A stretch of 64,000 nt of DNA from Dyella telluris (lineage in GTDB: Bacteria > Pseudomonadota > Gammaproteobacteria > Xanthomonadales > Rhodanobacteraceae): assembly GCF_014297575.1 (NCBI RefSeq), contig NZ_CP060412.1:4526001-4590000 (forward strand), in the 5' to 3' direction. Shown here piece by piece: positions 28,142 to 36,919 of this stretch. Position 1 is the first letter of the stretch. Every line of letters begins with the position of its first letter. Under the pieces are notes generated by a model that saw only the letters and a list, made by a program, of their open reading frames with translations, was not told the DNA's origin and did no database searches. The position numbers and the translations under genes were made by a program.

Positions 28142-29385
28142 GCCTCGGCCATGGCCGCCTGACCCAGCGCCGCACGGACCACGTACATCGTGTCCGTTCG
28201 CGGTACCGGCTTGGTCAGCCAGGCGATGGCGCGCCTGAATTGGCCGGAACTTACCCAGCGTGAGTTCTGCAGCCAGAGCTGGGTCTTCAACATATCGGCA
28301 CGCTGTTGCCTGGCCTCGGGCGACGGGCGTACGCGACTCAGCACGTATTGCCCGATCTCGCGCGACGAGCGCGCCCATTCGATACCCGACCACGCATGCA
28401 ACCACAGTTCGGAACAGGACACCTGTGTGAGCGAAAGGCGCCTGGACGCGTATCGCAAGGTGGCGTGGCATTCTTGCTCCAGCTCATAGAGCAGGCTGGG
28501 TGGTACGGCACCGGTGTAGTAGCGCGACACCAGCAGCAGGGGAGGGATGGCCCACCAGGCCGGTTCCCTTGTGCCTTCTCCCCAGAGCACCAGCCATTCA
28601 CTCCGCATCATGCGGGAGGCAAGCAGGGAGATATCGTGGAGATGGATCAGCCGCATCGAGCGGTTGCAGATGTTTCCCGCAGCATGCAGCAAGAGGTGAC
28701 TCATCAGTGCGCCGAGTGAAGGGTAGGGGTTGAGGCCGGGCACGGGGTGGCGCGGATAGACCCAGTGCGTAATGTCCACCGTGGCAACTGGCAGGCGTTC
28801 CTGGATGCGGGTGTGCAGCTCGATGTTGACCGGTGTGTCGCGGTGCTCGCCAAAGCTCGGGACATCCGTGCTTCCCGCCGGTTTGTAGACCCGGTGTTTC
28901 CAGCTGGTGAATATCGCCTCGTAATGCATGCTTTGGAGCATCGCGTGGGCTTGCTCGCGATCATCGTCGCTCACGAGCAAGTCGATATCTGCCATCGGTC
29001 GCTCACCCGGTTCGTACAGGCCAAGCGCGTGCAGCGCCGCCCCCTTCATCGCCACGAGACTGATATTGAGCTCTTTCGCCCGCGCATCGATCTGGCGAAG
29101 CAAGTCATCGATGCGCGCATGGCGCTGCGCCACGTGCTCGTGCTGGCTTGCCAGGAAGTCGCTCCAATGGGGATTCTTCCAGAGCGAGTAAGCGTGCTGC
29201 AGTCCGGCGACGCCGTGCGCGACGGCCGCCGCTGCAGCCAGACGCCATTCCAGTTCGGTCCAGTCTGGCGTGTCACCCTCCGGCTGGGCCAGCTCCCTGG
29301 CCAGCGCCTCCGTGGTTCGCCGTAAACCTGTCTTGATCGTTCGCAGCGGGGGAAGTTGATCGGGTGGGGCGTGGCGATCAGACAT
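28105..29385 (-). CDS. Uncharacterised nucleotidyltransferase family protein (NTP_transf_5 type)
   Basis: 426 residues. The active-site pattern is VAMKGAALHALGLYEPGERPMADIDLLV, with the DxD metal pair in MADIDLLVSDDD, as in the PF14907 family. Later segments (HTRIQERLP, LLLHAAGNICNRSMRLIHLHDI) also match that family. These proteins are repeatedly found beside HPr-kinase-like and PqqD-like genes in exopolysaccharide and peptide-modification loci; their reaction is not known to me. It follows the radical SAM gene with an 8-bp overlap. Confidence 0.8.
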   Translation of the reverse strand: MSDRHAPPDQLPPLRTIKTGLRRTTEALARELAQPEGDTPDWTELEWRLAAAAAVAHGVAGLQHAYSLWKNPHWSDFLASQHEHVAQRHARIDDLLRQIDARAKELNISLVAMKGAALHALGLYEPGERPMADIDLLVSDDDREQAHAMLQSMHYEAIFTSWKHRVYKPAGSTDVPSFGEHRDTPVNIELHTRIQERLPVATVDITHWVYPRHPVPGLNPYPSLGALMSHLLLHAAGNICNRSMRLIHLHDISLLASRMMRSEWLVLWGEGTREPAWWAIPPLLLVSRYYTGAVPPSLLYELEQECHATLRYASRRLSLTQVSCSELWLHAWSGIEWARSSREIGQYVLSRVRPSPEARQQRADMLKTQLWLQNSRWVSSGQFRRAIAWLTKPVPRTDTMYVVRAALGQAAMAEAQLPEPSATSCR

Positions 29386-30853
29386 GCGAGGTCCTTGCCA
29401 GCATGGGCGTTTCCACCACCGCGGTGCGGTGCTCCGCCTCGGTTTCCATCAGGGCGCGCCAGCGCGCATCGAGGGCACGGGAGGCTTGCCGCTGACTATC
29501 TACGCCATCGACCACTTTCCATTGCTGCACGAGGACCTGTTCGTGCAGAAGGTCCCGGACAGACCGGTAAAACTCCGAGTCATAAGCACCCTGGAACATC
29601 ATGGCGAGGTCGCCGCTGTCCTGCCAATGCGTCTTGTCACCGAGCTGGGCTTTCACCTGCTCGTAGAACCGTGTGCCGGGAAGCGGATAGGAAACGCTGA
29701 CGCCGATGTCATCCGGCGAGGCCTGCGCAATAAGCTCCCGGGTGGCAAGCAGGTCGTCGAGCTGCTCGCCAAGGTAACCCAGCTGGATGAAGAAGCCCAC
29801 GCGGATACCGTGGGCACCCAGGCGTTCACGCGCGGTGATCAGGTCAGCCACCCGGGTGCCCTTGTTCATATGGTCGAGCACGTGCTGGCTGCCGCTTTCC
29901 GCGCCGATCCAGGCCTCGGCGCAACCGGCCAGGCTCAACGCGGTTGCCATGCGTTCACTCACCAGATCCGCGCGCGTCTGGATCGTGAAAGGGATGGCTC
30001 CGTTCATCTGACTTACATGCGCCGCGAAGGCTTCCACCCAGTCCACATGGAAGCCGAAAATGTCGTCCGCCAGCCAGATATGGTCGGCCTGGAACCTGTG
30101 CTTCAGATGCGCCATCTCGGTAGCCACATCTTCGGCGGAGCGACGGTTGTAGTGATTTCCCCAGATGGGTTTGGCGCACCAGTTGCAGCGGAAAGGACAA
30201 CCTCGCGAGGCCGCCATATTGAGGCTGAAGTACCCGTGCCGCTCCATCCACAGCGCACGGTAGCGCTCGATATCGACAAGATCCCAGGCCGGGTGGCCGA
30301 CGATGCGTGTGTCGGGCGGCGTCGCGCCAATGCGCGTGACCTGCAGCTCGCCCTGGTCCATCGCGGCTACGCCGGTGAGCCCGGCAACCCAGTCGCGTTT
30401 CGATATCGCGGGATCCTCGTCCAGGCGACGGATCAGCTCGACCAACGGGGCAATGCCTTCGCCGATCAATACCGCATCGGCGCCGGCAGCAAGAAAGGCA
30501 TCCGGCTGGTCCGAGGCATCGGAACCGGCCACGATGACGCGGGCGCCCGACACGCGCGCCATGGCAATCATCTCGCAGGCCGCTTCGCGCATGCGGCCAA
30601 GACACATCTTGGTCAGGTAATTGAAGTTGTCTTCGTAGATGACCACGACGCCTGGCCGTGATGCCGACAGGCTTTGCGCATACTCGTCGACGCCGTCGGC
30701 GAGCATCGCGTCAAACAGCGAGACCTGGTGGCCCATTCGACGAAGCAACGCCGCCACGTGGATGGTCGCGAGCGGCGGATAGGGCTTGCCACGCTCCCAT
30801 TGCTTGCGGTCAAACTTCAGGAAGTAGGAGTGACCGACCTGAATGGTTAGCAT
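29378..30853 (-). CDS. B12-binding-type radical SAM enzyme
   Basis: 491 residues from ATG 30853. N-terminal B12-binding-like domain (about 25-145, VIVAGSDAS and AVLIGEG) then radical SAM core with C219, C223, C226 in SRGCPFRCNWCAKP. HYNRRSAEDVATEM and WIGAESGSQHVLDHMNKGT match the Elp3/MiaB-like core of this class. The frame is open for 52 more codons upstream, but that stretch has no family-like sequence and crosses the promoter region shared with the HPr-kinase-like gene. Coupled to the nucleotidyltransferase. Substrate unknown. Confidence 0.86.
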   Translation of the reverse strand: MLTIQVGHSYFLKFDRKQWERGKPYPPLATIHVAALLRRMGHQVSLFDAMLADGVDEYAQSLSASRPGVVVIYEDNFNYLTKMCLGRMREAACEMIAMARVSGARVIVAGSDASDQPDAFLAAGADAVLIGEGIAPLVELIRRLDEDPAISKRDWVAGLTGVAAMDQGELQVTRIGATPPDTRIVGHPAWDLVDIERYRALWMERHGYFSLNMAASRGCPFRCNWCAKPIWGNHYNRRSAEDVATEMAHLKHRFQADHIWLADDIFGFHVDWVEAFAAHVSQMNGAIPFTIQTRADLVSERMATALSLAGCAEAWIGAESGSQHVLDHMNKGTRVADLITARERLGAHGIRVGFFIQLGYLGEQLDDLLATRELIAQASPDDIGVSVSYPLPGTRFYEQVKAQLGDKTHWQDSGDLAMMFQGAYDSEFYRSVRDLLHEQVLVQQWKVVDGVDSQRQASRALDARWRALMETEAEHRTAVVETPMLARTSHV

Positions 30854-31058
30854 CTTGGACAGGCCTCTATGGCTGCGGGTGGGCGAGTAGCTCCGGCGCA
30901 TCCGCGGTAGGTCGGCACGGAGCCAACAACCTTCTGCACTGGTTAGTGCGTGAGTGCCGGCGCGTGGCCGGCGGGTTGCTTGGGATGGTTGAAATATTTG
31001 GATGTCCATCCGCTTCGCCGTGTGCTATCACGGGGCCGCGTAAACCGGGCGCCGCGCC

Positions 31059-32081
31059 ATGACCTCTGCATTACCAATCGACACAGGTGACATCCTGGCC
31101 GATCCCTTCGGGGAGAGGTCGGCGCGAGGGCGGTCCATCGAACGCTGGATTCTCGGGGCCCGATTTCGCTTTCACAGCGCGAGCGACGCGCTGCTGGCCC
31201 TGGTGGATGCCGCATACGCCGGGCTGCCGGACCACGTGCTGGGCATCACCTCATCCACGCTGGCGATCGAGCTTCGCCTTTCGCCGCATCGCAGCGGATG
31301 GGACGGGGCCGAACCGCCGCCCGTGCGCATGCAATCGGGCGCAGGCCTGCTTGGTGGCGTCGTGGACGCGTCGAACTACGTGGTGATGTCGCCTGACGAT
31401 GGACGTGCGCTTATCGTGGTGTCGGAAGACATGCTCGCCTTCCCGTATAACCTGCGTTACGAGCTGATCGAGTTCGCCGTGTTCACGCTTGCCACGCGCG
31501 TGCAGCAGCTGATTCCACTGCATGGTGCCGGGTTGGGTCGGCATGGCCGCGGCGTTCTGATCATGGGTAACAGCGGCGCGGGAAAGTCCACGCTGGCCCT
31601 GCGGGGCGTGCTGGAGGGCCTGGAGTTCCTTGCTGAGGATGCGGTATTCGTCGACCCCCGAAGCCTTCGTGCCTCAGGCGTTGCCAATTATCTGCACGTT
31701 TGCGCCGACGGCCTGGCGTGGGTGGATGAAGAGCGGCATCGTCGCTGGCTCGGCGAATCGCCCACCATCCGGCGGCGCAGCGGCGTGGAAAAGCACGAGG
31801 TGGATGTTCGTCATGGCATGGCGTGCCTCGCGCCGGCCCCCGTTGAACTGGCCGGACTGGTGTTTCTTTCGGCGCCACCGGCCGGGGAGAATGGCGCGCG
31901 CCTGCGGATGCTGGACACCAGCGAGGCGGTGGCACGGCTGACAGTAGAGCAACCCTATGCCGCGGGCCAGGCGCAATGGGGGCATTTCACCGAGGGCGTG
32001 GCCAGCCTGAGGGCTTACGAACTGGTGCGTGGACACCACCCTGCGGAATCCATCAAGGCCCTCTTGTCGCTGCTCGGTTAA
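31059..32081 (+). CDS. HPr kinase-related ATP-binding protein
   Basis: 340 residues. The C-terminal half is HprK-like: LHGAGLGRHGRGVLIMG leads into a Walker A GNSGAGKST (170-178), then LAEDAVFVDP as the acidic strand. The N-terminal half (about 1-140) lacks the HprK sugar-sensing domain and is of unknown fold. HprK-like proteins outside the PTS occur in exopolysaccharide systems (HPr-rel-A) and in lasso-peptide clusters, where some phosphorylate precursor peptides. No PTS genes are here. Divergent from the radical SAM gene. Confidence 0.8.
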   Translation: MTSALPIDTGDILADPFGERSARGRSIERWILGARFRFHSASDALLALVDAAYAGLPDHVLGITSSTLAIELRLSPHRSGWDGAEPPPVRMQSGAGLLGGVVDASNYVVMSPDDGRALIVVSEDMLAFPYNLRYELIEFAVFTLATRVQQLIPLHGAGLGRHGRGVLIMGNSGAGKSTLALRGVLEGLEFLAEDAVFVDPRSLRASGVANYLHVCADGLAWVDEERHRRWLGESPTIRRRSGVEKHEVDVRHGMACLAPAPVELAGLVFLSAPPAGENGARLRMLDTSEAVARLTVEQPYAAGQAQWGHFTEGVASLRAYELVRGHHPAESIKALLSLLG

Positions 32082-32230
32082 TCCGCCTTCGGCCCTCCGG
32101 GACGCAACCCTTTCGCACTGGTTGCGCACTCATCAACGGTGAGGATTGATCCGGGTAGGGTCTTGCATAGTCATCAGGTGCCAACTCAACCGCGACAGGC
32201 GCGGCCACGCAGCATGAAGGAGTCCTGAGC

Positions 32231-34006
32231 ATGCCGGGGACATGGTCCTGGTTGCAGCGTGGCTGCTCGGATGGCCTGTCGCGGTCCTTTTTTCTCACCT
32301 TGAAAGCGCTGGGTCTGTCGAAGATCGCGACCTATGTCGTCTTGTCGCTAGCCAGTGCTCTCGCGGGCGGCATGGCAGCCCTGTTCGCGGTTCCCCTGAT
32401 CCAGCCAGGCGACGTGGCCTGGTTGGGCCGCCATGGGACGGCCGGTGCCGCGAGCCTGGAAATGTGCGTACTTCTTTTTCTCTGCGCGTCGGTGGCGTTT
32501 GCATTGGCGCGTTGGCAGGCCGCCAGGCTGGCTGCGTGGCTGGCAAGCCGCTATGGCATGCAGTTGCGCGCGCGGGTGCATGAAAGCCTGGTGGATGCAC
32601 GCCTGTCCACGCTGGCCGATGCCACGTCGGCGGAGCTGGCCAACGTGCTTACCCATAATGTGGAAATCGTGACACAGGGCTTCAGCGCCTTGCTGCAGCT
32701 GCTGGTGGCGGGCATGACGACCGTGGTGAGCCTTGCGCTTGCCCTGTGGATTTCGCCGCCCCTGGTGATGGCCGTGCCAGTGATCGTTGTGTGCTCGTTG
32801 ATATCTGCGCGCTTCCGCAGCCGGGAGCACGCGGCTGTCAGTCGTCAGTACATCACCGATATGACGCGGCTGTTCTGGATGAGCGAGGACTTTCCACGGC
32901 GCTGGCGGCATATCAAGTCGTTCGGCCAGGAAGACGCGGAGAAGCGAAGCCACGCGGATTCGTCGGCGCGACTGGGTCATGGCTACCGCCGGCAACTGGA
33001 GCTGATTGCGTCGGGCCGCCTGGTGCTGGAGTTGCTTGCAGCCATCGGGATCGCGGCCATTTTTCTGGTCGCGCATCACTGGAAGGGCGTCGACCAGGCA
33101 TCGCTGATCGCCGTATGCCTGCTGCTGGGCCGGCTGCTTCCGTACATGGTTTCCACCCGGCAGAGCTTCCATCAGCTGGCGTCGGCCGTCCCTGCATTCG
33201 AGCTGTGGTACCGCTACGCCGATGCGGCCCCACAGGCGTCGCCGCGCGCTGCTTTCCATCGACCGGCGAATGGCATGCCACCGGTATGGATTGAAGAGCT
33301 GACGCTGTCCGAGCCGGTGCGTCTTCGCATCACCGACCTGTGGCTCCATCCGGGCGAACTGCTGCTGGTGTCCGGTGATTCGGGCATCGGCAAGACCAGC
33401 CTGGCCGATGTGCTGGCCGGCATGATTCGCCCGTCGACGTTTACCGCCTGGCTGGAAGGGCGCCGGCTGGATTTCGATGCATACGCTGCGTGGGTGCGTC
33501 ATGGCGCCTACCTCAGCCAGAACGTACGACCTTGGCAGCAAACCGTGCGGGCGTGCCTGCGCTGGGCCGCGGAGGGTGTCTCCGACGAGACCATGCAGGA
33601 GGCACTGGCCGATGTCGGCCTCGACAAGCGTCTTGGGGCTGCCAAGTGCGGACTGGAGGCAACACTGGATGGCTCCTCGGGCCGTTTGTCCGGCGGCGAG
33701 CTTCAGCGCCTCTTGTTGGCGCAGGTACTGCTGCGCCAGCCCATGCTGGCCATCCTCGACGAAGCGACCAGCGCGCTTGATGCCGGAGCCGAGAGCAGGG
33801 TGCTTGCAAGGTTGAAGCAGAAGTTGCCGGGCTCCATCCTGATCGTGATCTCACATCGCAGCAGTGTCGCTGATCTTGCCGACCAGAATCTGGTGATCGG
33901 GGGTGACATGGTCGCCACGGTACGGAGGCAAGGTGCGTTAGACCTTGTCCGGCGGGACGCGGCACGCATGACTGAGTCCGGTCATTCGCGCACAACGTCG
34001 GGCTAG
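32231..34006 (+). CDS. ABC-type exporter (fused membrane and ATPase domains)
   Basis: 591 residues. Six membrane helices in the first 320 residues, then an ATPase domain: Walker A SGDSGIGKTS (381-390), Q-loop Q430, signature LSGGE (486-490), Walker B LAILDE (506-511) and H-loop in VISHRSS. Export-type half transporter working as a dimer, like the D proteins of lasso-peptide clusters and lipid/peptide exporters. AAGGAG just upstream of ATG 32231. The end shares a CTAG with the gene on the other strand. Confidence 0.9.
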   Translation: MPGTWSWLQRGCSDGLSRSFFLTLKALGLSKIATYVVLSLASALAGGMAALFAVPLIQPGDVAWLGRHGTAGAASLEMCVLLFLCASVAFALARWQAARLAAWLASRYGMQLRARVHESLVDARLSTLADATSAELANVLTHNVEIVTQGFSALLQLLVAGMTTVVSLALALWISPPLVMAVPVIVVCSLISARFRSREHAAVSRQYITDMTRLFWMSEDFPRRWRHIKSFGQEDAEKRSHADSSARLGHGYRRQLELIASGRLVLELLAAIGIAAIFLVAHHWKGVDQASLIAVCLLLGRLLPYMVSTRQSFHQLASAVPAFELWYRYADAAPQASPRAAFHRPANGMPPVWIEELTLSEPVRLRITDLWLHPGELLLVSGDSGIGKTSLADVLAGMIRPSTFTAWLEGRRLDFDAYAAWVRHGAYLSQNVRPWQQTVRACLRWAAEGVSDETMQEALADVGLDKRLGAAKCGLEATLDGSSGRLSGGELQRLLLAQVLLRQPMLAILDEATSALDAGAESRVLARLKQKLPGSILIVISHRSSVADLADQNLVIGGDMVATVRRQGALDLVRRDAARMTESGHSRTTSG

Positions 34007-34926
34007 GCTTCGGCGAACGGCATGCGACGCTGGCGACGATACGCCTGATAGAAGCCCGGCGTGTGATGAAGCTGGCAACCTTCGGCAAGGCGCTCGTCGT
34101 TGGCAATGCGTCCGATAAAGAAGATATGCGACCCGATGTCCTGGCTGTGCAGTATCGTCAATTCCTGGACGCCTAACGCCTCGGCCACGATGGGGATGCC
34201 GCGCTCCTGTGATGGGCGGACAGGGAAGGGAAGGGCGTGCCAGTCGGGCAGTGGCTGCCTGTGGTGTTCGCTGAGCTTGTAAGCCTCCGGCTTCATGGCT
34301 GCCGGGATACAGGACAGGGCGACATGGCCAGTGTGGCGGATGACCTCCGCGGAAACATTGGTATTTCTTAGTGCCAGTGAATAGAAGCCACTGCGCTCCA
34401 GCGGGCCAATCAAGTCCATGGGGAACATATTTCGGTGTTCCGGCGTGCTGATGGATACGAGCACCACCGGACGAGGGCAGAGGTAAGCAACCATCAGCTG
34501 CTGGACTGCGCTCGGTGCCATCAAGGCATGCTGCGAAGAGGGCTGCTTGCGCATCAGTCGATTTTGCAGCCATCGATTCCAGTGGCGATGCGGCCAGCGA
34601 AGACAGTGGTGTCCTCCTGCCGTTACGCGATAGAGCGTAACGGGTGCGCCGTCGATGGACAGGGACGCCAGGCGACCCAGTCGAAGCGCGCCGACAAGCT
34701 CTCCTGTCATTCGGTCGCGATAGTCGATGACCGGATCCTGGCCCGCATCCAGGCTGGTCGCAATCACCAACGGCTTGAGAGAGGCAACCGTGTGATCCGC
34801 GGTGACATCGGCCTCGCCTCCTTCCCAATGCATGCACGCCGAGGTGGCGTGTTGCGGGGGAGCTACCGCCACTGGCGACCACTGCGGCAGCGGGCGAACG
34901 ATAGGGCGGATCCAGTTCGTCAACAT
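34003..34926 (-). CDS. Flavin-reductase-like protein
   Basis: About 307 residues from ATG 34926. The core RPVVLVSISTPEHRNMFPM, then LALRNTNVSAEVIRHTGHVAL, matches the FMN-binding split-barrel of the flavin reductase-like family. The N-terminal 110 residues are not recognised. It lies 1 bp after the methyltransferase stop, so the two are co-transcribed. Tail-to-tail with the ABC exporter: the two TAG stops share one CTAG at 34003-34006. Likely supplies reduced flavin or reduces a metabolite; partner unknown. Confidence 0.68.
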   Translation of the reverse strand: MLTNWIRPIVRPLPQWSPVAVAPPQHATSACMHWEGGEADVTADHTVASLKPLVIATSLDAGQDPVIDYRDRMTGELVGALRLGRLASLSIDGAPVTLYRVTAGGHHCLRWPHRHWNRWLQNRLMRKQPSSQHALMAPSAVQQLMVAYLCPRPVVLVSISTPEHRNMFPMDLIGPLERSGFYSLALRNTNVSAEVIRHTGHVALSCIPAAMKPEAYKLSEHHRQPLPDWHALPFPVRPSQERGIPIVAEALGVQELTILHSQDIGSHIFFIGRIANDERLAEGCQLHHTPGFYQAYRRQRRMPFAEA

Positions 34927-34927
34927 G

Positions 34928-35557
34928 TCAGATGCGCCGGAACAGCAGGAACATATAGAGCTGAGTGGCCATTCTGAATCCACCGGGAGACCGTTGCTCC
35001 AGTCGGAAGTAGGGCGCCGCTGCACGACTCAGGATGCGCGGTGCGAATCGATGGATGTTGCTCTCGCTTGGAATGGAGTACCGGCCTTCGCGAAGCAGTT
35101 TGAACACATTGCCACGCCACCAGCCGTAACGCGCATCACCGAGATAGAACGGATTGAGAAGGCTCGCCAGAACAAAGCCACCATCGGCAACAATGTGTGC
35201 CAGGTCGGCAAACAATTTGGCGTGGTCGGCGAAGTGATTGAGCACGGCGAAATTTGCGGTAACGGCAGTGACCTTGCAGGACTGCGGAGAATCGACCGCG
35301 ACAATGGTGTTCTTTTCCAGTTCGTCACGGCAATGCACGAAGAGGTACTCCTGCATGCTCGCCGCCGGCTCGTATACAAACGTCCGATGCCCGTGAGCCG
35401 CGTATGTCCTTGCATCGATGCCCGTGCCCGCGCCGAAGTCGAGCACATCGCCGCCCGGCGGAAGCAGGCTCAGGGCCAATCTCTGAAACCTGCTTCGCGT
35501 CAGCAGATCGCGCCTCGATGCCTGGATCACCTCGTGGTAGGCCTCGCCCGTGTGCAT
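34928..35557 (-). CDS. Class I SAM-dependent methyltransferase
   Basis: 209 residues from ATG 35557, which has a GAAGG site at the right distance. Motif I is VLDFGAGTGIDARTYA, motif II FVYEPAASM, and TANFAVLNHF / ADGGFVLASLLNP follow. An open frame continues for 116 codons upstream but its sequence shows no methyltransferase features and no good ribosome site, so I exclude it. Operon partner: the flavin-reductase-like gene. Target unknown. Confidence 0.82.
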   Translation of the reverse strand: MHTGEAYHEVIQASRRDLLTRSRFQRLALSLLPPGGDVLDFGAGTGIDARTYAAHGHRTFVYEPAASMQEYLFVHCRDELEKNTIVAVDSPQSCKVTAVTANFAVLNHFADHAKLFADLAHIVADGGFVLASLLNPFYLGDARYGWWRGNVFKLLREGRYSIPSESNIHRFAPRILSRAAAPYFRLEQRSPGGFRMATQLYMFLLFRRI

Positions 35558-35896
35558 GTCGCCTTCAACCTCGCTGATACCTTCCAGGCCAAGCCTCAGC
35601 CAGCAACAAGGGGCGAACGTGCCCAGTGGCCGGGTTTTGATTGCCCTTGCGGTGAGTGCCGGGAAGGGGACGGATGGTTGAATATGGTCGACGCATCGTC
35701 GAACCATCGATCGCACCCGGGGACCTGCATGGAGCCAGGCCGAATGGGTGATACCGACGTTGGAGCCTGTCTCGGCGCACCCATGCCGACCACCTGTCGT
35801 AGCACCTGCCCGCATAGCCATTGAAGTCGCAACCCAACGCGGGCATTTCGCGCATAGAATCGCCGGTGGTCCGGCCAATGGATCTAAGGAGGATTG
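35558..35896. other. Intergenic region between divergent genes
   Basis: 339 bp between the methyltransferase start (minus strand) and the small exported protein (plus strand). Both genes should have their promoters here. I saw no convincing gene, repeat or terminator; open frames through it lack family-like sequence. Confidence 0.5.
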
Positions 35897-36385
35897 GTGG
35901 GCCAATTGATGCGATTTGCTGTATTCGGCCTTGGGCTGGTCGTGACCACGATATCGTCGGTTTGCAACGCAACGTGCTGGGAGTCCGGTGAGGGATCGAC
36001 TGCCGTCTATCGAAGCCCGTCGGTTCCCGCCGAGTTCAATGCCGCGGCTTTTGTGGTCACAGGGCGCGTCCTGAGTCAGCGCAATATCTCCACGCCGGAT
36101 GACCCGGAGGGCTTCGAGTGGACGGTTTATACCGTCGAGGTGTTGGAGGCCTTCAAAGGGAGGCCGCAGCGGACGATCCGCCTGGCGTCCGAAAACAGTT
36201 CCGCCCGGTTTTACATGGATACCGGCGAGACCTATCTCGTGTTTGTCAGCCGGCTCCCGAAGGTCGTCATGGCCGGGAAAGAACGCCTCCCGGTCTATTT
36301 TGTGGACAACTGCGGGAACTCAGCTTCGGCCAGGGATGCTGGGGTTACGGTCAAGGCGGTAAGGGCGTTATCGAAAGTCCGGTAG
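35897..36385 (+). CDS. Small exported cysteine-containing protein, possibly TIMP/netrin-like
   Basis: About 162 residues. Signal peptide with hydrophobic core FAVFGLGLVVTTISS and cleavage before a cysteine-rich TCW. The mature part has strands VYTVEVLEAFKG, TYLVFVSR and a late VDNCGNS, a pattern seen in bacterial OB-fold proteins related to tissue inhibitors of metalloproteases; this likeness is tentative. AAGGAGG at 35886-35892 best suits GTG 35897; ATG 35909 is a possible later start. Single gene. Confidence 0.6.
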   Translation: MGQLMRFAVFGLGLVVTTISSVCNATCWESGEGSTAVYRSPSVPAEFNAAAFVVTGRVLSQRNISTPDDPEGFEWTVYTVEVLEAFKGRPQRTIRLASENSSARFYMDTGETYLVFVSRLPKVVMAGKERLPVYFVDNCGNSASARDAGVTVKAVRALSKVR

Positions 36386-36443
36386 TGTCCGCTTTCGACT
36401 GTGACTTCAGCCGGTCAACGCAACACCCCTAACGCTTGGGCGT

Positions 36444-36800
36444 CTACGGGGAGTCGCTCTTCAAATAGCTGCGGCGTCGTTGGCGCATCGCGTCAGCAAA
36501 TCGATCGATGAATTCGGCCATTGGGCCGCGATAGCGCAGGGCCTCGGAGGGGAGGGATATACCCAGCTCCCGGGCTATGGCGGTGGCGTACTTGAGCTGG
36601 GCTTCTGTCGGGGGCTTGAGATCGGGATCGAGACATTCGATCAAGCTTATGGCAAAGCACTGGGCAAGCCTTTCTCTGAATCCATCTGCGGCGCCCGCAT
36701 GAGTGGCCCGTTCCCGCTGAAGCAGCCAAGCTTCCTGGGTAATGCCATCCAGGGGCAGTGAGATGCCGCCGTCGTCGTCAAGAATGAGCTGCACTGGCAT
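36444..36800 (-). CDS. Small hypothetical protein with plasmid-type PTEAQLKYA motif
   Basis: 118 residues from ATG 36800, with AAGGAG at the complement of 36810-36815. The C-terminal half (PTEAQLKYATAIARELGISLP, then a FIDRFAD helix) matches a short module seen in plasmid and integrative-element proteins, sometimes at the end of topoisomerases. Function unknown. Divergent from the XRE regulator; the region between holds the twin palindromes, so the regulator may control it. Confidence 0.65.
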   Translation of the reverse strand: MPVQLILDDDGGISLPLDGITQEAWLLQRERATHAGAADGFRERLAQCFAISLIECLDPDLKPPTEAQLKYATAIARELGISLPSEALRYRGPMAEFIDRFADAMRQRRRSYLKSDSP

Positions 36801-36832
36801 TCGGGGGAGCTCCTTGTGAGCCCATTGGGCCT

Positions 36833-36875
36833 GCTTGCCTTGGATACTACGAAACTCGTAGTATCCAAGGCAAGC
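36833..36875. repeat. Perfect inverted repeat (20-bp arms, 3-base loop)
   Basis: Arms at 36833-36852 and 36856-36875 are exact reverse complements around the loop AAC. It lies in the leader of the minus-strand gene starting at 36800 and upstream of the XRE gene at 36920. It contains the first TACGA-N3-TCGTA palindrome. No T-tract follows on either side, so it is more likely an operator, or a leader RNA hairpin, than a terminator. Confidence 0.85.
36848..36860. promoter_or_regulatory. Operator-like palindrome 1, TACGA-N3-TCGTA
   Basis: 13-bp palindrome TACGA-AAC-TCGTA at the centre of the long inverted repeat. The same sequence with a different spacer recurs 34 bp further on. Position between a divergent gene pair that includes an XRE regulator suggests autoregulation. 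Confidence 0.6.
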
Positions 36876-36881
36876 GGAAGT

Positions 36882-36894
36882 TACGAGTCTCGTA
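36882..36894. promoter_or_regulatory. Operator-like palindrome 2, TACGA-N3-TCGTA
   Basis: 13-bp palindrome TACGA-GTC-TCGTA, ending 25 bp before the XRE start codon. Centre-to-centre spacing to the first copy is 34 bp, close to three helical turns, which would allow two dimers to sit on the same face. Confidence 0.6.
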
Positions 36895-36919
36895 GGCCTG
36901 TCCTGCACGGATTCGCGAC

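Noticed and set aside
30854..31009. N-terminal extension of the second radical SAM protein by 52 residues
   Set aside because: No family-like sequence, and it would occupy the promoter region shared with the HPr-kinase-like gene.
28105..35557. A classical lasso-peptide cluster
   Set aside because: No asparagine-synthetase-like cyclase, transglutaminase-like protease, PqqD gene or evident precursor was found; only the kinase-like, nucleotidyltransferase and exporter genes overlap with that type.
35558..35905. N-terminal extension of the methyltransferase by 116 residues
   Set aside because: Basic, low-complexity sequence with no motif and no good ribosome site; a well-placed site exists at 35557.
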